A program made the translations under genes and the position numbers. Positions 35,717-47,585 of a stretch of DNA of 64,000 nt are shown here, in pieces; position 1 is the first letter of the stretch; each line of letters begins with the position of its first letter. The stretch is from G963704535 sp963704535 (lineage in GTDB: Bacteria; Chloroflexota; Chloroflexia; Chloroflexales; Roseiflexaceae): NCBI GenBank assembly GCA_963704535.1, contig OY969916.1, positions 7,750,001 to 7,814,000 of the forward strand, given 5' to 3'. The notes under the pieces were generated by a model. It was not told where the DNA came from, searched no databases, and saw only the letters and a list, made by a program, of their open reading frames with translations.

Positions 35717-37687
35717 TTAACTATTGGTAAACCAGATCCGTCGTCCGGTTTCCTGCTCCCACTGTTCCGCCACTTCTATAACCTGTAAACGATAGCTCGC
35801 CGTACAACCGGGCATGAAGTGAAGCCATATGCCGATACCACCCGCCCCATACCATGCCTTGAGCGGGACAGGGTCATTGTCGGCTAGGTCGAAGCGCCAG
35901 ATGATCTCGGCGATGTCGCAAAAGTCCGTCGGCTCGACGGTTGAGGTCCAGGGAAGCAGCAGAAAGCAGCGTGGGCTTACCCGCCGGTAGCCGGCTGCCG
36001 GCTCGACCGATTGGTAGATCGCCACCCGATCCAGGTAGCCGGGCTGGCAGGGGAGCGCCTCACGCCATTGCCGCAGCGTCTGGGCCAAGGGCAGCGCTTC
36101 CTCACCTGAAATATAGATATCGAATATTGTCGATGGATTGCTCCTGATCGCCGCCGCCAGAACGGGTGTATACGCGGCCATATCATCGACCCGCACCACG
36201 ACGTCAACATGCGCCGCCATGCGATTGATCACCCGCTCATCGACCGGCGCCAGTTCCGCAGCAAGCCACCAGAGCTGGTCGATGCAACCTGCGGCATCGG
36301 CGACCCATAGATCAGCCCGCCGTATAAGTGCATCCCGCCGTGGTTCCGGCATTCCTTCCACCGCATCAGGCGCTATATTCACGCCCTGCTTCAGGTCGCG
36401 GCGCAACCGCCGAAGATCGGCATAGCTCAAGGTATCCGTCCCAAGGACGTAGTAGGGCGGGCGCTCCTGAAAGCCGAGTTGGTACTGCTGGGCTTGTTGC
36501 CGTACCGCTGTTCCCGGCAGCACCTGGAGCGTGAAGACATCATATGGCCCTAAGTCTTCGCGTCGTATGAAGTCGAGCGTTTCCTTGATACCTGCCTCAT
36601 CATCAGCGGGAAGACCGAGGATCACATCCAGGTAGACCTCGACATTGTGCGCGTACAGCCGGCGCGTTCCGGCGGCCCATTTCCGCAGGTCGGTGCGGCG
36701 CAGGCTGGCTTTCAGCGCGGTCAGGTTGGCGGTTTGCAGCCCGACCTCGACATAACGAACGTTCGCGCGGTCGAGTGTACTCACCACTTCTTCGGTCAAA
36801 TGCTCGCCCCGCAACTCGGCGTAGAACGTCAACTGACGGTCGCCATTGAGGTCTTCAAGGGCGTGCATCAACGGCCAGAACAGCGGCACCAGGTTGAGAT
36901 TGGCCTCAACGAAATGGATCCGCTTGATGCCCCGTGTACGTGCCCACCTAATCTCGGCCAGCACGCGCTCTAATCCGAAATAGCGATTGCCAAGCTTGGT
37001 ACCCGCATTCCGACCGTACAAACAAAAACTACATGAATAGGGACACCAGCGCGAGACCTCCACCATGAGCATGCCGTCGTCGGATACCTCCAGGTAGCCT
37101 GAAAGATAGGGCGATGGGATGACCGACAGGTCGTTCAGCGGCACCCGCTCCGGCGTGATCAGCACGTTTCCGACCGCGTCACGAAAGGCTACGCCATGAA
37201 TCGCGGCGAGAGATTGGAGATTGGAGATTTGAGCTGGGCGTTCATTCTCTCCAATCTCCAATCTCCAATCGTCCACAAGCCGCAGCAGCTCGACAAACGT
37301 CTGCTCGCCCTCGCCAAGCACCGCCACATCAACAGCCGGGTGCCGTAGCACCCAGTCGTTGTCGCGCTGGACCTCCGGCCCACCCACGACGACCAGCAGA
37401 TCGGGCCGGCGCTCTTTCACCCGCCGCGCGATATCGAGGCTGCGTTCGCTATTCCAGGTGTAGAGCGAGATTCCTAGGACCGCCGGGCTGCGCGCGACAA
37501 TCTCCTCGACCAGTAGCGCATCGCCGGCCCGGTCGGCCAGGCCGCGCGGTAAGATCTCGATCTGAATCCGGTCGAGCAGCCCTTGCGCGTGTGCGTAGGC
37601 CTTGAGATAGCCCGCCGCCAGCGCGACATTGGTCGCCGGGTTATTCGGCACCGGAAGCTGCATGTGCAGCACGTGAAGCTTGGTCAT
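35717..37687 (-). CDS. B12-binding-type radical SAM protein
   Basis: 656 residues. The N-terminal part (about 1-135) has the cobalamin-binding-like pattern of class B radical SAM proteins: LAAGYLKAYAHAQG, VLGISLYTWNSERSLDIAR, VVVGGPEV and VLGEGEQTFVELL. The radical SAM core follows with CPYSCSFC (C215, C219, C222) binding the 4Fe-4S cluster and HFVEANLNLVPLFWPL. The last third is family-specific and includes WFTNS at the end. Residues about 139-162 (DWRLEIGENERPAQISNLQS) are encoded by a repeat block inserted in frame between the two domains. The start overlaps the stop of the AhpD-like gene (TAATG), so the two form an operon. Substrate unknown. Confidence 0.85.
   Translation of the reverse strand: MTKLHVLHMQLPVPNNPATNVALAAGYLKAYAHAQGLLDRIQIEILPRGLADRAGDALLVEEIVARSPAVLGISLYTWNSERSLDIARRVKERRPDLLVVVGGPEVQRDNDWVLRHPAVDVAVLGEGEQTFVELLRLVDDWRLEIGENERPAQISNLQSLAAIHGVAFRDAVGNVLITPERVPLNDLSVIPSPYLSGYLEVSDDGMLMVEVSRWCPYSCSFCLYGRNAGTKLGNRYFGLERVLAEIRWARTRGIKRIHFVEANLNLVPLFWPLMHALEDLNGDRQLTFYAELRGEHLTEEVVSTLDRANVRYVEVGLQTANLTALKASLRRTDLRKWAAGTRRLYAHNVEVYLDVILGLPADDEAGIKETLDFIRREDLGPYDVFTLQVLPGTAVRQQAQQYQLGFQERPPYYVLGTDTLSYADLRRLRRDLKQGVNIAPDAVEGMPEPRRDALIRRADLWVADAAGCIDQLWWLAAELAPVDERVINRMAAHVDVVVRVDDMAAYTPVLAAAIRSNPSTIFDIYISGEEALPLAQTLRQWREALPCQPGYLDRVAIYQSVEPAAGYRRVSPRCFLLLPWTSTVEPTDFCDIAEIIWRFDLADNDPVPLKAWYGAGGIGIWLHFMPGCTASYRLQVIEVAEQWEQETGRRIWFTNS
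37200..37272. repeat. gattggagattgg block inside the radical SAM gene
   Basis: GAGATTGGAGATTGGAGATTT and its complement around GAGCTGGGCGTTCAT. Same family as 12418-12490 and 57213-57285, here translated. Confidence 0.85.
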
Positions 37688-38271
37688 TATTTTTTGCGGG
37701 CCATGCCGTGATACTCGCGATTCGGGCGCAGATTCAGGGCGCTCGCGACGCGATTGCTGTAGTTGAAAAAAGCCGCGACCTGAATGATATCCATAATATC
37801 CGCGTCGCGGAAGCCGTGGGCGCGCAGGTTGTCGATATCGGCATCGCTGCATGTATCCGACGCCTCGGTGATCGTCAGGGCGAAATCAAGCATTGCGCGC
37901 TGGCGTGGCGGAAGATCGGCGGCCCGATAGTTGGCCGCGACCGTGTCGGCCAGCACCTCATCGCCGCTGCGGATACGCAGCACGGCGCCGTGGGAGGTCA
38001 GGCAGTAGAAGCAGTGGTTGCGGGCCGAGACCGCCACGGCGATCATCTCGCGCTCGGCTTTGCTCAACCCCGAAGCTTCGTCGGTCATAATCGAGTCGTA
38101 GAGCGCCAGAAACCCGCGCAACTGCTGTGGACGGAGGCTGTAGGCCCGGTAGACGTTGGGGACAAAGCCCGGTTTCTCGCGCATCTGATCATACAGGGCT
38201 TTGATATCGTCGGGCAGCGTTTCCTCCGCCGGCACCTGCAAGCGGCTGATGGGCGGTGCTATCTCAGACAT
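37687..38271 (-). CDS. AhpD/carboxymuconolactone decarboxylase-like peroxidase-related protein
   Basis: 194 residues. CFYCLTSHG supplies the redox pair C87/C90 and H94 of AhpD-type alkylhydroperoxidases. YDSIMTDEASGLSKAEREMIAVAVSARN and ADIMDIIQVAAFFNYSNRVASALNLRPN are the usual flanking helices of the peroxidase-related subgroup. GGAG precedes the ATG at 38269-38271. First gene of a two-gene operon with the radical SAM protein. Could be a thiol peroxidase, or act on the radical SAM product. Confidence 0.88.
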   Translation of the reverse strand: MSEIAPPISRLQVPAEETLPDDIKALYDQMREKPGFVPNVYRAYSLRPQQLRGFLALYDSIMTDEASGLSKAEREMIAVAVSARNHCFYCLTSHGAVLRIRSGDEVLADTVAANYRAADLPPRQRAMLDFALTITEASDTCSDADIDNLRAHGFRDADIMDIIQVAAFFNYSNRVASALNLRPNREYHGMARKK

Positions 38272-38296
38272 AGTTATCTCCTCGATGGTGTGGTCT

Positions 38297-38445
38297 CAGC
38301 CTTCGGCAGCCCTTCGACAGGCTCAGGAGCCGCAGTGCTTTTTCTTCCTTTTATCGTCGATTTTTGCCCGGCCGGGCAAAAATCGACGATAAAAAATAAG
38401 TGAAGTACCTTGCTGCCGCAGGCAAGAGCGGCGTTGCAGGCGCGA
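38297..38445. repeat. large cruciform repeat, copy 3
   Basis: A perfect 46-bp palindrome without loop (38349-38394, centre GCCCGGCCGGGC) whose arms contain ATCGTCGATTTTTGCC. Flanked by AGTACCTTGCTGCC and TGCAAGAGCGGCGTTGC-like tails as in copy 1. The insert CCTTCGACAGGCTCAGG near 38311 is absent from copy 1. The rest of 38446-38578 shows no gene. Confidence 0.88.
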
Positions 38446-38578
38446 TCACGAGCGCTTAAAAGGTATTGCCCCAGAGCTATTCTGATCAGCGCCAATTATA
38501 CCAGGATTTTGGCGTCTTGATCGGATATTTGCTTCTGGCGAATGAGCTTGAACACGGTCGCCGGGCGTGCGCGAATGT

Positions 38579-38607
38579 TTGACGAACACCCCCGGCGGTG
38601 TTATACT
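38579..38607 (+). promoter_or_regulatory. promoter of uvrA with palindromic spacer
   Basis: TTGACG (38579-38584), 17-base gap, TATACT (38602-38607). The spacer reads AACACCCCCGGCGGTGT, an imperfect palindrome (AACACC/GGTGTT) that could be an operator, for example for a damage-response repressor. The regulator is not identifiable from sequence. Confidence 0.6.
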
Positions 38608-38652
38608 TCGCACACTCGTTTCACTTTAACGACGCCGCATAGCAGCGATGCA

Positions 38653-38672
38653 AACGCCGGGCGGCGTTTTTT
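38653..38672 (+). terminator. intrinsic-terminator-like hairpin in the uvrA leader
   Basis: AACGCCG-GG-CGGCGTT followed by T6 lies 46 bases after the promoter and 93 bases before the uvrA start. It may act as an attenuator or end a short leader RNA. A second hairpin, TTGGAGGGG/CCCCTCCAA (38697-38717), of the repeat family follows. Confidence 0.55.
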
Positions 38673-38764
38673 GTCTGCTATTTTGTAGGGGGTGGTTTGG
38701 AGGGGTGGCCCCTCCAAGCCTCCTCCTCACCGCAAAACCTATTAAGCCAATAGGAAGAACATCC

Positions 38765-42061
<3,297 letters not shown>

Positions 42062-42067
42062 GGCTCT

Positions 42068-43723
42068 TTACGGGGAAGTCACCGGTACGCGCACCCAGAA
42101 GATGCTTCCACCCCCCGGCGCGTCGTCCATCCCGATCTGCCCGCCGTGTGCATCGGCCACCAGCTTGCAGAACGCCAGCCCCAGGCCAGTGCCGCGATGG
42201 CGCGCTTTCCCTGGGGCCTGGCTGTACTTCTCAAAAATAGCTGTCCTAAGCTCCTCGGGCACACCAGGGCCGCTATCCTGAACCCAGATCTTCAGCGCCT
42301 CGCCGGCGTCCTCAGTGCGCGCCCCGATCACAATCTGGCCGCCACGCGGCGTAAACTTCACCGCATTTCCCGCTATGTTCTCGATCACCCGACTGAAGAG
42401 CCGCGTGTCGAGCCAGAACAGCGGCAGATCGGGCGCGATGTCCCACAGCACGGCCTGTTCCTCTTGCTGCGCCAGCGGTAGCAGCGGAGCCAGCGCTTGC
42501 CCGATCAGCAGCGGCAGGTGGGTCGGCTCCAGGTCCAGCTCCAGCCGCCCGGCCTCCAGCTTGCGTACATCCAGGATGGTGTTGATCTGATCGAGCAGAT
42601 TGCCGGCCGACTGGCGGGTGCGCTGGAGCAGATCCGCGCGCTCCTCGGCGCTGGCGTTCTGAGAAAACGCCAGCATATCCAGGCCCAGCATCAGCCCGGT
42701 CAGCGGGGTGCGTAGGTCGTGTACCAGCATGTGGAGCATATCATCGCGCAGTTGCTCCAGCTCCATGCGGGCGCTCACATCGCGAAAGGTCAGCACGACG
42801 CCCGCGACGGTCCCGGTTGCGACCAGCGGCGCGTAGGCCCACTCGATATGCCGGCCATCGGCGAGCTGCAACAAGCCGTTCGCGCCGCCGGTCGGGCGTG
42901 CCCGCCAGACCGCCAGCAGCCGGCGCAGCGCGTTGGCCGCGATCAGCGGCTGCCCGCGGAAGCGCGCGGCCCGGTGCAAAGCGAGCGCCCGGTGGCCGGT
43001 CAGGTCGGTGTCGGGCAATAGCGGCATGTGGCGCATGGCGCTGTTCAGGAGCCGGACCCGCCCGGCGATGTCGATCACCAGCACTGCGTCGCCGATCAAT
43101 TCCAGCACCGTGCGTAGCTCATCGCGGGCGTGGGTCGTCGCGGCGAACAGGCGCACATTCTGCAACATCACCGCGACCTGGACAGCCAGCGCCGAGGCGA
43201 TCCGTAAATCGTCCTGAGCGTACTTCTGGGGTGTGCGAGCGTAGAAATTCAGCGTGCCGGCAATATCGCCGCCGCTTCGCAGCGGCACGATCAGCGCCGA
43301 TTGCATCCCATCGGGAGCGTCGTCGGCGGCGGAGAGGGAGTGGAGGAGTAGCGCGTGGCGGTTCTGCACCGCCCGGCCGATCGCGCCAGTGTGCAGTGGG
43401 CGCTGCCACGAGTCGCCGGCCGCATCGCCAAGTAGGATCTTGACCTGATAGCTTATGCCGTTGCAGAGGGCGATCGAGCAGCACTGGAAGTCGAGCACCC
43501 AGCGAGCCTGCTGGGTGAGCGTTTGGAGGACGGTGGCGATGTCCAGGCTGCTCTGCATGGACACGGCCACCTCATTGAGGGCTGCTAGGCGCGTCGAGAG
43601 CGCCTGAGCCTCGGCCAGCAGCGAACGCACCCGCTGCACCAAGGCCGCCGGCTCAAGCGTCTCCAGCTCGCCCTTGCCTGCTGAGTCAGGCGGACGCGTC
43701 GTACGTCGCCGCATAGAAATCAT
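42068..43723 (-). CDS. cytoplasmic sensor histidine kinase (GAF-PAS-HisKA-HATPase)
   Basis: 551 residues, no membrane segments. GAF domain about 45-190 (DIATVLQTLTQQARWVLDF, SALIVPLRSGGDIAGTLNFY), PAS domain about 200-318 (ELIGDAVLVIDIAGRVRLLNSA), HisKA with phospho-acceptor H335 in HMLVHDLRTPL, and HATPase with ENIAGNAVKFTPRGG, DSGPGVPEEL and GTGLGLAFCKLVADAHGG. It stands alone; its response regulator may be the orphan receiver at 33283. The GAF ligand is unknown. No strong ribosome-binding site could be placed with certainty at 43723. Confidence 0.92.
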   Translation of the reverse strand: MISMRRRTTRPPDSAGKGELETLEPAALVQRVRSLLAEAQALSTRLAALNEVAVSMQSSLDIATVLQTLTQQARWVLDFQCCSIALCNGISYQVKILLGDAAGDSWQRPLHTGAIGRAVQNRHALLLHSLSAADDAPDGMQSALIVPLRSGGDIAGTLNFYARTPQKYAQDDLRIASALAVQVAVMLQNVRLFAATTHARDELRTVLELIGDAVLVIDIAGRVRLLNSAMRHMPLLPDTDLTGHRALALHRAARFRGQPLIAANALRRLLAVWRARPTGGANGLLQLADGRHIEWAYAPLVATGTVAGVVLTFRDVSARMELEQLRDDMLHMLVHDLRTPLTGLMLGLDMLAFSQNASAEERADLLQRTRQSAGNLLDQINTILDVRKLEAGRLELDLEPTHLPLLIGQALAPLLPLAQQEEQAVLWDIAPDLPLFWLDTRLFSRVIENIAGNAVKFTPRGGQIVIGARTEDAGEALKIWVQDSGPGVPEELRTAIFEKYSQAPGKARHRGTGLGLAFCKLVADAHGGQIGMDDAPGGGSIFWVRVPVTSP

Positions 43724-43728
43724 CGCAT

Positions 43729-44274
43729 CTAGCCGAGCTGATCGATCGCGACGCCGGCGCTGTCGGTATAGGCGTTGATCGAAGCGAACAGATCGGCGGT
43801 GGCGATGATCTCGAAAATCTCCTCATCGCTCAGGTTATGCGCGCGGAGGGTTTCGAGATCGGCGCTGTTAATCTGGAGCGGATCGGTTGCGGCCAGCAGG
43901 CCAAAGCGCAGAATCGCCTTCTCGCGCTCGGGCAGCGGGCAGTTCTGGTAGTCGCGTACCAACGCCTGCAAGACCTCCTCGGACATGCCCATGGCGCTCA
44001 GGCCGTGCATGTGGACGCGCAGCGCGTACTCGCTACCGTTGGTCTGCGAGATCAGGATGCCGATCATCTCTTTGAGCGTGCGCGGAAGGTAGCCCTGCAA
44101 GATGGTGGCGCGAAACTTGTCCCAGTTGGCGCGCAGCAAGGTCGGGCAAATCGCCATCGACTTGAAGATGTTTGGCACCATGCCGAAGCCCAGCTCCTGG
44201 CGGATCTCGGTGTAAACTCGCACGGCTTCCGGGTCGCGCACATCTTCTTCGCTGATGAGTGTGAAGTAGGACAT
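43729..44274 (-). CDS. AhpD-like (carboxymuconolactone decarboxylase) protein lacking the CxxC pair
   Basis: 181 residues. MVPNIFKSMAICPTLLRANWDKF and LPRTLKEMIGILISQTNGSEYALRVHMHGLSAMG align with AhpD-type proteins, but where the redox CxxC should be it reads SEYA, with only the following His kept. DEEIFEIIATADLFASINAYTD matches the C-terminal helices. It cannot be a disulfide peroxidase. It may be a structural or sensor paralogue of the protein at 37687. Only 5 bases separate its stop from the kinase start, so the two genes are probably co-transcribed. Confidence 0.82.
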   Translation of the reverse strand: MSYFTLISEEDVRDPEAVRVYTEIRQELGFGMVPNIFKSMAICPTLLRANWDKFRATILQGYLPRTLKEMIGILISQTNGSEYALRVHMHGLSAMGMSEEVLQALVRDYQNCPLPEREKAILRFGLLAATDPLQINSADLETLRAHNLSDEEIFEIIATADLFASINAYTDSAGVAIDQLG

Positions 44275-44378
44275 GAGTGTTCTCCTGAGTGATACGAATA
44301 GTCCAGTACACGGCGGTGATCCTGATCACTTCTACGAACGAGGAGCAGGAAATAGATCTTACGACGCCTCTACGTAGA

Positions 44379-44446
44379 AACCCTTCGGAGCAGGGGCAGA
44401 GCCGTACTGCATTCCACAGGCAACGGCGCCCGTTCCCCGAAGGGTT
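44379..44446. other. hairpin with 10-bp closing stem
   Basis: AACCCTTCGG (44379-44388) pairs with CCGAAGGGTT (44437-44446). Lies in 44275-44507 upstream of the AhpD-like gene, which otherwise shows nothing recognisable. Possible terminator for the protease or leader structure for the AhpD gene. Confidence 0.4.
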
Positions 44447-44507
44447 CAGAATTCCACTGAGTATACCGTAGCACGCGCGCGCTAGATGTGGGCGAGAATT
44501 TGTGCTG

Positions 44508-47069
44508 TCATTGACGCACCGTCAGCGGCAGGTAGATCTTCTGCTGCGTTTCGCTCGTCTGGGGCTCCACCATCAGGCGCACCGGCGGCCCGACGCCCGG
44601 TAGTAGGATGCCATTGCCGGCGCGGTAATTGGTGTTGACGATCGGTGTGTTCGCGGCCACATCCTCGGCGACCCGCACCACCAGCGTGCGCGTGACCGGC
44701 GTGCCGGAGGTGATCGATGGGATGGTCCAGCCGATGATCCCATCCACCAGCGCGCCGCCATCCGAGGCGCTGACTAGGCTCGTGCGTAGGGGCAGCGCGT
44801 CGGTCAGTGTCACCGTCTGTGTGACCGGGCGGTTCGCGCTCAAGATGAGGGTGTAGGTGATCAGCCCGCCGGGCACGACCGTGGTTCGTGGGTTGGCGCT
44901 CTTGACGAGCGTGAACTGGCCGACGTCGTTGAGCGGCCCGGCGACGGCGAGGGCGTAGGGCTGCGTCTCGATCGGTATATTGTGGCCGCGCACCTGCACG
45001 CTGTACTGCCCAACCGGCGGGTTGGCGATCACGATGCCTTCGACGTTGTTGATCCGATCGCCGGTCGCCACATTGTTGCCGTAATACTCTTGCCCGCCCG
45101 GCCCGATCACGGTCAAATCGAGATCGTTGACGAGCTGCTGCGCGGCGGATAGCGAGGCTGGTGGGTCGGTCCAGGTCAGCATGACGCGCAGCGGCTGCGC
45201 GCTGCTCAACACCTCCAGCGGGCGGGCGGCGGTGTGGGTGTACTCGACTGATTCGCCGGTAGCGAGCCCCGCGGCGTGATCGTCCACCCACAGCATGAAG
45301 GGCGGCGGCGCGTCCAGAAAGCCCAGGTCGGCGCGGCCCCAGCCGGCGATGCTGTTCGGGCGGGCGGCGGGGATCTCTTGCTTGGGGCCGGTGCCGTACT
45401 GCCCAGGCGCAATATCGGCGGCGGTGTTGAGCAGTGTGGCCTTGACGGCGGCGGCGCTTGGGTTGGCGATCCTGCGGGTGGTGAGCCACTGCCGCACCAG
45501 CACTCCCGTCCCGGCCACCAGCGGCGTTGCCATCGACGTGCCGCCGGAGTAGGCGTAGTGCGAGTTCCCCTCGTACGGACCCCAGAGCGTGCCGGCGCCT
45601 GGGTAGTGGGATTGGTTCGACACGATATTCGTGCCGGGCGCAACGATGTCCGGCTTGATGCGCCCATCGTCGGCCGGCCCGCGCGAGGAGAAGGCGGCCA
45701 TGCCGGTGGGGTCGTCGGAGACGGTGTCGATCACTATCGGCTCAGCTGCAAAGCAGAAGCTCAGGAACAGCCACGGGATCGAACTGAAGCCGCCGGTCGT
45801 TCGCAGGCTCTCCGTCGCGCCGACGGTGATCACGTTTTTCGCCGTTCCGGGCATGAGCAGCGAGTCGGCGTCGACGACGCCGTCGCCGCCGGTGCAGAAG
45901 CCCAGCGCCCCCGGCTCGCCATCGCGACCGGAGTTGCCGGCGGCGAAGAAGATCGCCATGTCCTGGTGGTCCCACATGAACTGGTCGGCCAGCCGCGAGC
46001 CATTCGGGTAGCCGCCGTATTGGGCCTCCGGGTCGCTCTCCAGACCGGTCGCGTCGCCCCAGCTATTGGTGTGCAGCCGCGCGCCATCGTCGTATGCCTG
46101 CGCGAACAGGGCATAGTAATCGTCGGGGAGGCCGATAATTTCGCCACCGGCGTCGACTTCGAACGCCTGGACGACCAGGTCGGCCTCCGGCGCCACACCG
46201 GCGAACGAGCCAGCGTACTGGTGCTGCGCGGGGTTGGCGCCCGACTGCACCCCGGCCCCCGCGACCGAGCCGGCGACGTGGGTGCCGTGGCCGATGAGGT
46301 CGCCAAGGTCGCCGCCGGGCGAGAGCACGTGGGTGGCGACGATCCGCCCGGCGAAGTCGGGGCTGATCGTGTTCATCTCGCCGGTGTCGAGCCCGGAGTC
46401 GGCCACGCCGACGATCTGGTCAGCGCCGTAGAGGCCGCGGCTCTGCCAGGCCGAGTTGACCCGCATGATCTCACGAGCGGTGTCGTTCAGGAGCCGTGGG
46501 CGCGCGACCGGCTCGATCCAGCGAACCGACGGCAGCCCGGCGATCTGGAGCAGCGATCGTGCATCCAGCGGCCTGCCCAGATCGAGCGCGGCGGCGCGCA
46601 GGTCGTGCTCAAGGGTGAGTCGCTCGCCCTCCCAGCCGATCACTCTGAGCGGGCCGACCGACCCGGCGCCGCGCGCCACGGCCCGCAGCAGCGCCGGGTC
46701 GAGCTTATCGGCGAGGGCCAGCGGCGAGCGGGCGTAGATCTGCGGCAAGCCCGCGGCGGCGTCAAGCTGGTCGGGGGTGCCGCGCACCAGGTAGGCGAAG
46801 TCGGGCAGGTACTCCAGCAACGCCACGCCGGTCTGCTCAAGCGCGGCACGGTCGGCGGCCCTGATCGGGCCGCGGAACTGGATAATCGCATACGGCCCCG
46901 GCGCGACGGCAGCCAGGCCGGAGGGGGTCGCCGCGCGGTCGGGCGTCCGGGCATCGAACGTGCCACGGTGGAGGCGGAGCTGTGGCCCGGCGTGCGGCGG
47001 GGCGGCGCCGGCGGGCACGAAGGATACCACGAGCAGGGCTAGGATGGAGAGCAGGGTGGATATGCGCAT
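44508..47069 (-). CDS. secreted subtilisin-like serine protease (S8)
   Basis: 853 residues. A Sec signal peptide (STLLSILALLVVSFVPAGA) is followed by an I9-like prodomain region and the catalytic domain: D224 in DSGLDTG, H261 in HGTHVAG, oxyanion N379 in AAGNSG, S512 in GGTSMATP. A jelly-roll-like region (VMLTWTDPPAS, DLDLTVIGPGG) and a DUF11-type repeat (LVKSANPRTTVVPGGLITYTL) follow. It ends QQKIYLPLTVRQ. The motif set is complete. GGAGGAACC lies before the ATG at 47067-47069. Probably exported and held at the cell surface. Likely degrades protein for nutrition. Confidence 0.93.
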   Translation of the reverse strand: MRISTLLSILALLVVSFVPAGAAPPHAGPQLRLHRGTFDARTPDRAATPSGLAAVAPGPYAIIQFRGPIRAADRAALEQTGVALLEYLPDFAYLVRGTPDQLDAAAGLPQIYARSPLALADKLDPALLRAVARGAGSVGPLRVIGWEGERLTLEHDLRAAALDLGRPLDARSLLQIAGLPSVRWIEPVARPRLLNDTAREIMRVNSAWQSRGLYGADQIVGVADSGLDTGEMNTISPDFAGRIVATHVLSPGGDLGDLIGHGTHVAGSVAGAGVQSGANPAQHQYAGSFAGVAPEADLVVQAFEVDAGGEIIGLPDDYYALFAQAYDDGARLHTNSWGDATGLESDPEAQYGGYPNGSRLADQFMWDHQDMAIFFAAGNSGRDGEPGALGFCTGGDGVVDADSLLMPGTAKNVITVGATESLRTTGGFSSIPWLFLSFCFAAEPIVIDTVSDDPTGMAAFSSRGPADDGRIKPDIVAPGTNIVSNQSHYPGAGTLWGPYEGNSHYAYSGGTSMATPLVAGTGVLVRQWLTTRRIANPSAAAVKATLLNTAADIAPGQYGTGPKQEIPAARPNSIAGWGRADLGFLDAPPPFMLWVDDHAAGLATGESVEYTHTAARPLEVLSSAQPLRVMLTWTDPPASLSAAQQLVNDLDLTVIGPGGQEYYGNNVATGDRINNVEGIVIANPPVGQYSVQVRGHNIPIETQPYALAVAGPLNDVGQFTLVKSANPRTTVVPGGLITYTLILSANRPVTQTVTLTDALPLRTSLVSASDGGALVDGIIGWTIPSITSGTPVTRTLVVRVAEDVAANTPIVNTNYRAGNGILLPGVGPPVRLMVEPQTSETQQKIYLPLTVRQ

Positions 47070-47117
47070 TGGTTCCTCCAGTGGGCGAGGCCGGGTCTCT
47101 AGGACATGCGAGTTGCC

Positions 47118-47375
47118 CTAGCATGCTGAGGCCAGTGGGCACTGGTTGTCAAGGGTGGCAGTCAGCGCACCTCGGCGCGTGGCCTCCAGCACCAGTAAGA
47201 TCAGCAGCCCGCCCAGCACCAGCTCGACCTGCGTGGGGCGGGTGCTGCGCTGGAGCGTTGTGCAGGCGCCCTGTCGGCAGCGCCGCCTGCGGGGGCGGCA
47301 GTGGGCGCGGCGGCCGGCTGGGCCGCTCCACAGGCGGCCAGCAGCACCATCAGTAACACGGAGACGCGATAGCAT
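47118..47375 (-). pseudogene. remnant: lipoprotein leader joined to a TRAP-permease-like fragment
   Basis: After an ATG with AAGGGGG upstream, removing one base near 47366 yields VLLMVLLAACGAAQPAAAPTAAP, a lipobox and linker as in other binding lipoproteins here. A further frame gives TQVELVLGGLLILLVLEATRRG, similar to the start of fused TRAP permeases. Neither part continues. This looks like a deletion that joined a TAXI-type binding protein start to its permease. Assignment is tentative. Confidence 0.4.
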
Positions 47376-47532
47376 GGGGTTCCCCCTTCCTCTCAGGATC
47401 TCGCCATATCTGCTACGGAGCGTCTACGGATGTATGAGGGGATAGTTAAGAACGCCATTGTATTGACGCTCGGGGGATAGTGTCAAATTGAGTTATGAGT
47501 TTAAGAGTTTTGAGTTATGAGTTGGTGAAGAG

Positions 47533-47585
47533 GAGGTCTTGAGGGGGCAGGCCCCCTCAAACTCCCCCTTTTTTTCCAGAGAGGT
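47533..47585. terminator. TTGAGGGGGC hairpin repeat with T-run
   Basis: TTGAGGGGGC (47539-47548) pairs with GCCCCCTCAA (47551-47560), followed by CTCCCCC and T7. It overlaps the 3' end of the EI24 gene and provides its TGA. Confidence 0.65.

Noticed and set aside
42068..43723. Direct two-component pairing of the sensor kinase with the receiver at 33283
   Set aside because: They are about 8 kb apart with unrelated genes between; kept only as a possibility.
45276..47042. Long plus-strand frame opposite the subtilase
   Set aside because: Shadow of the protease gene with Arg/Gly/Val-rich composition and no motifs.
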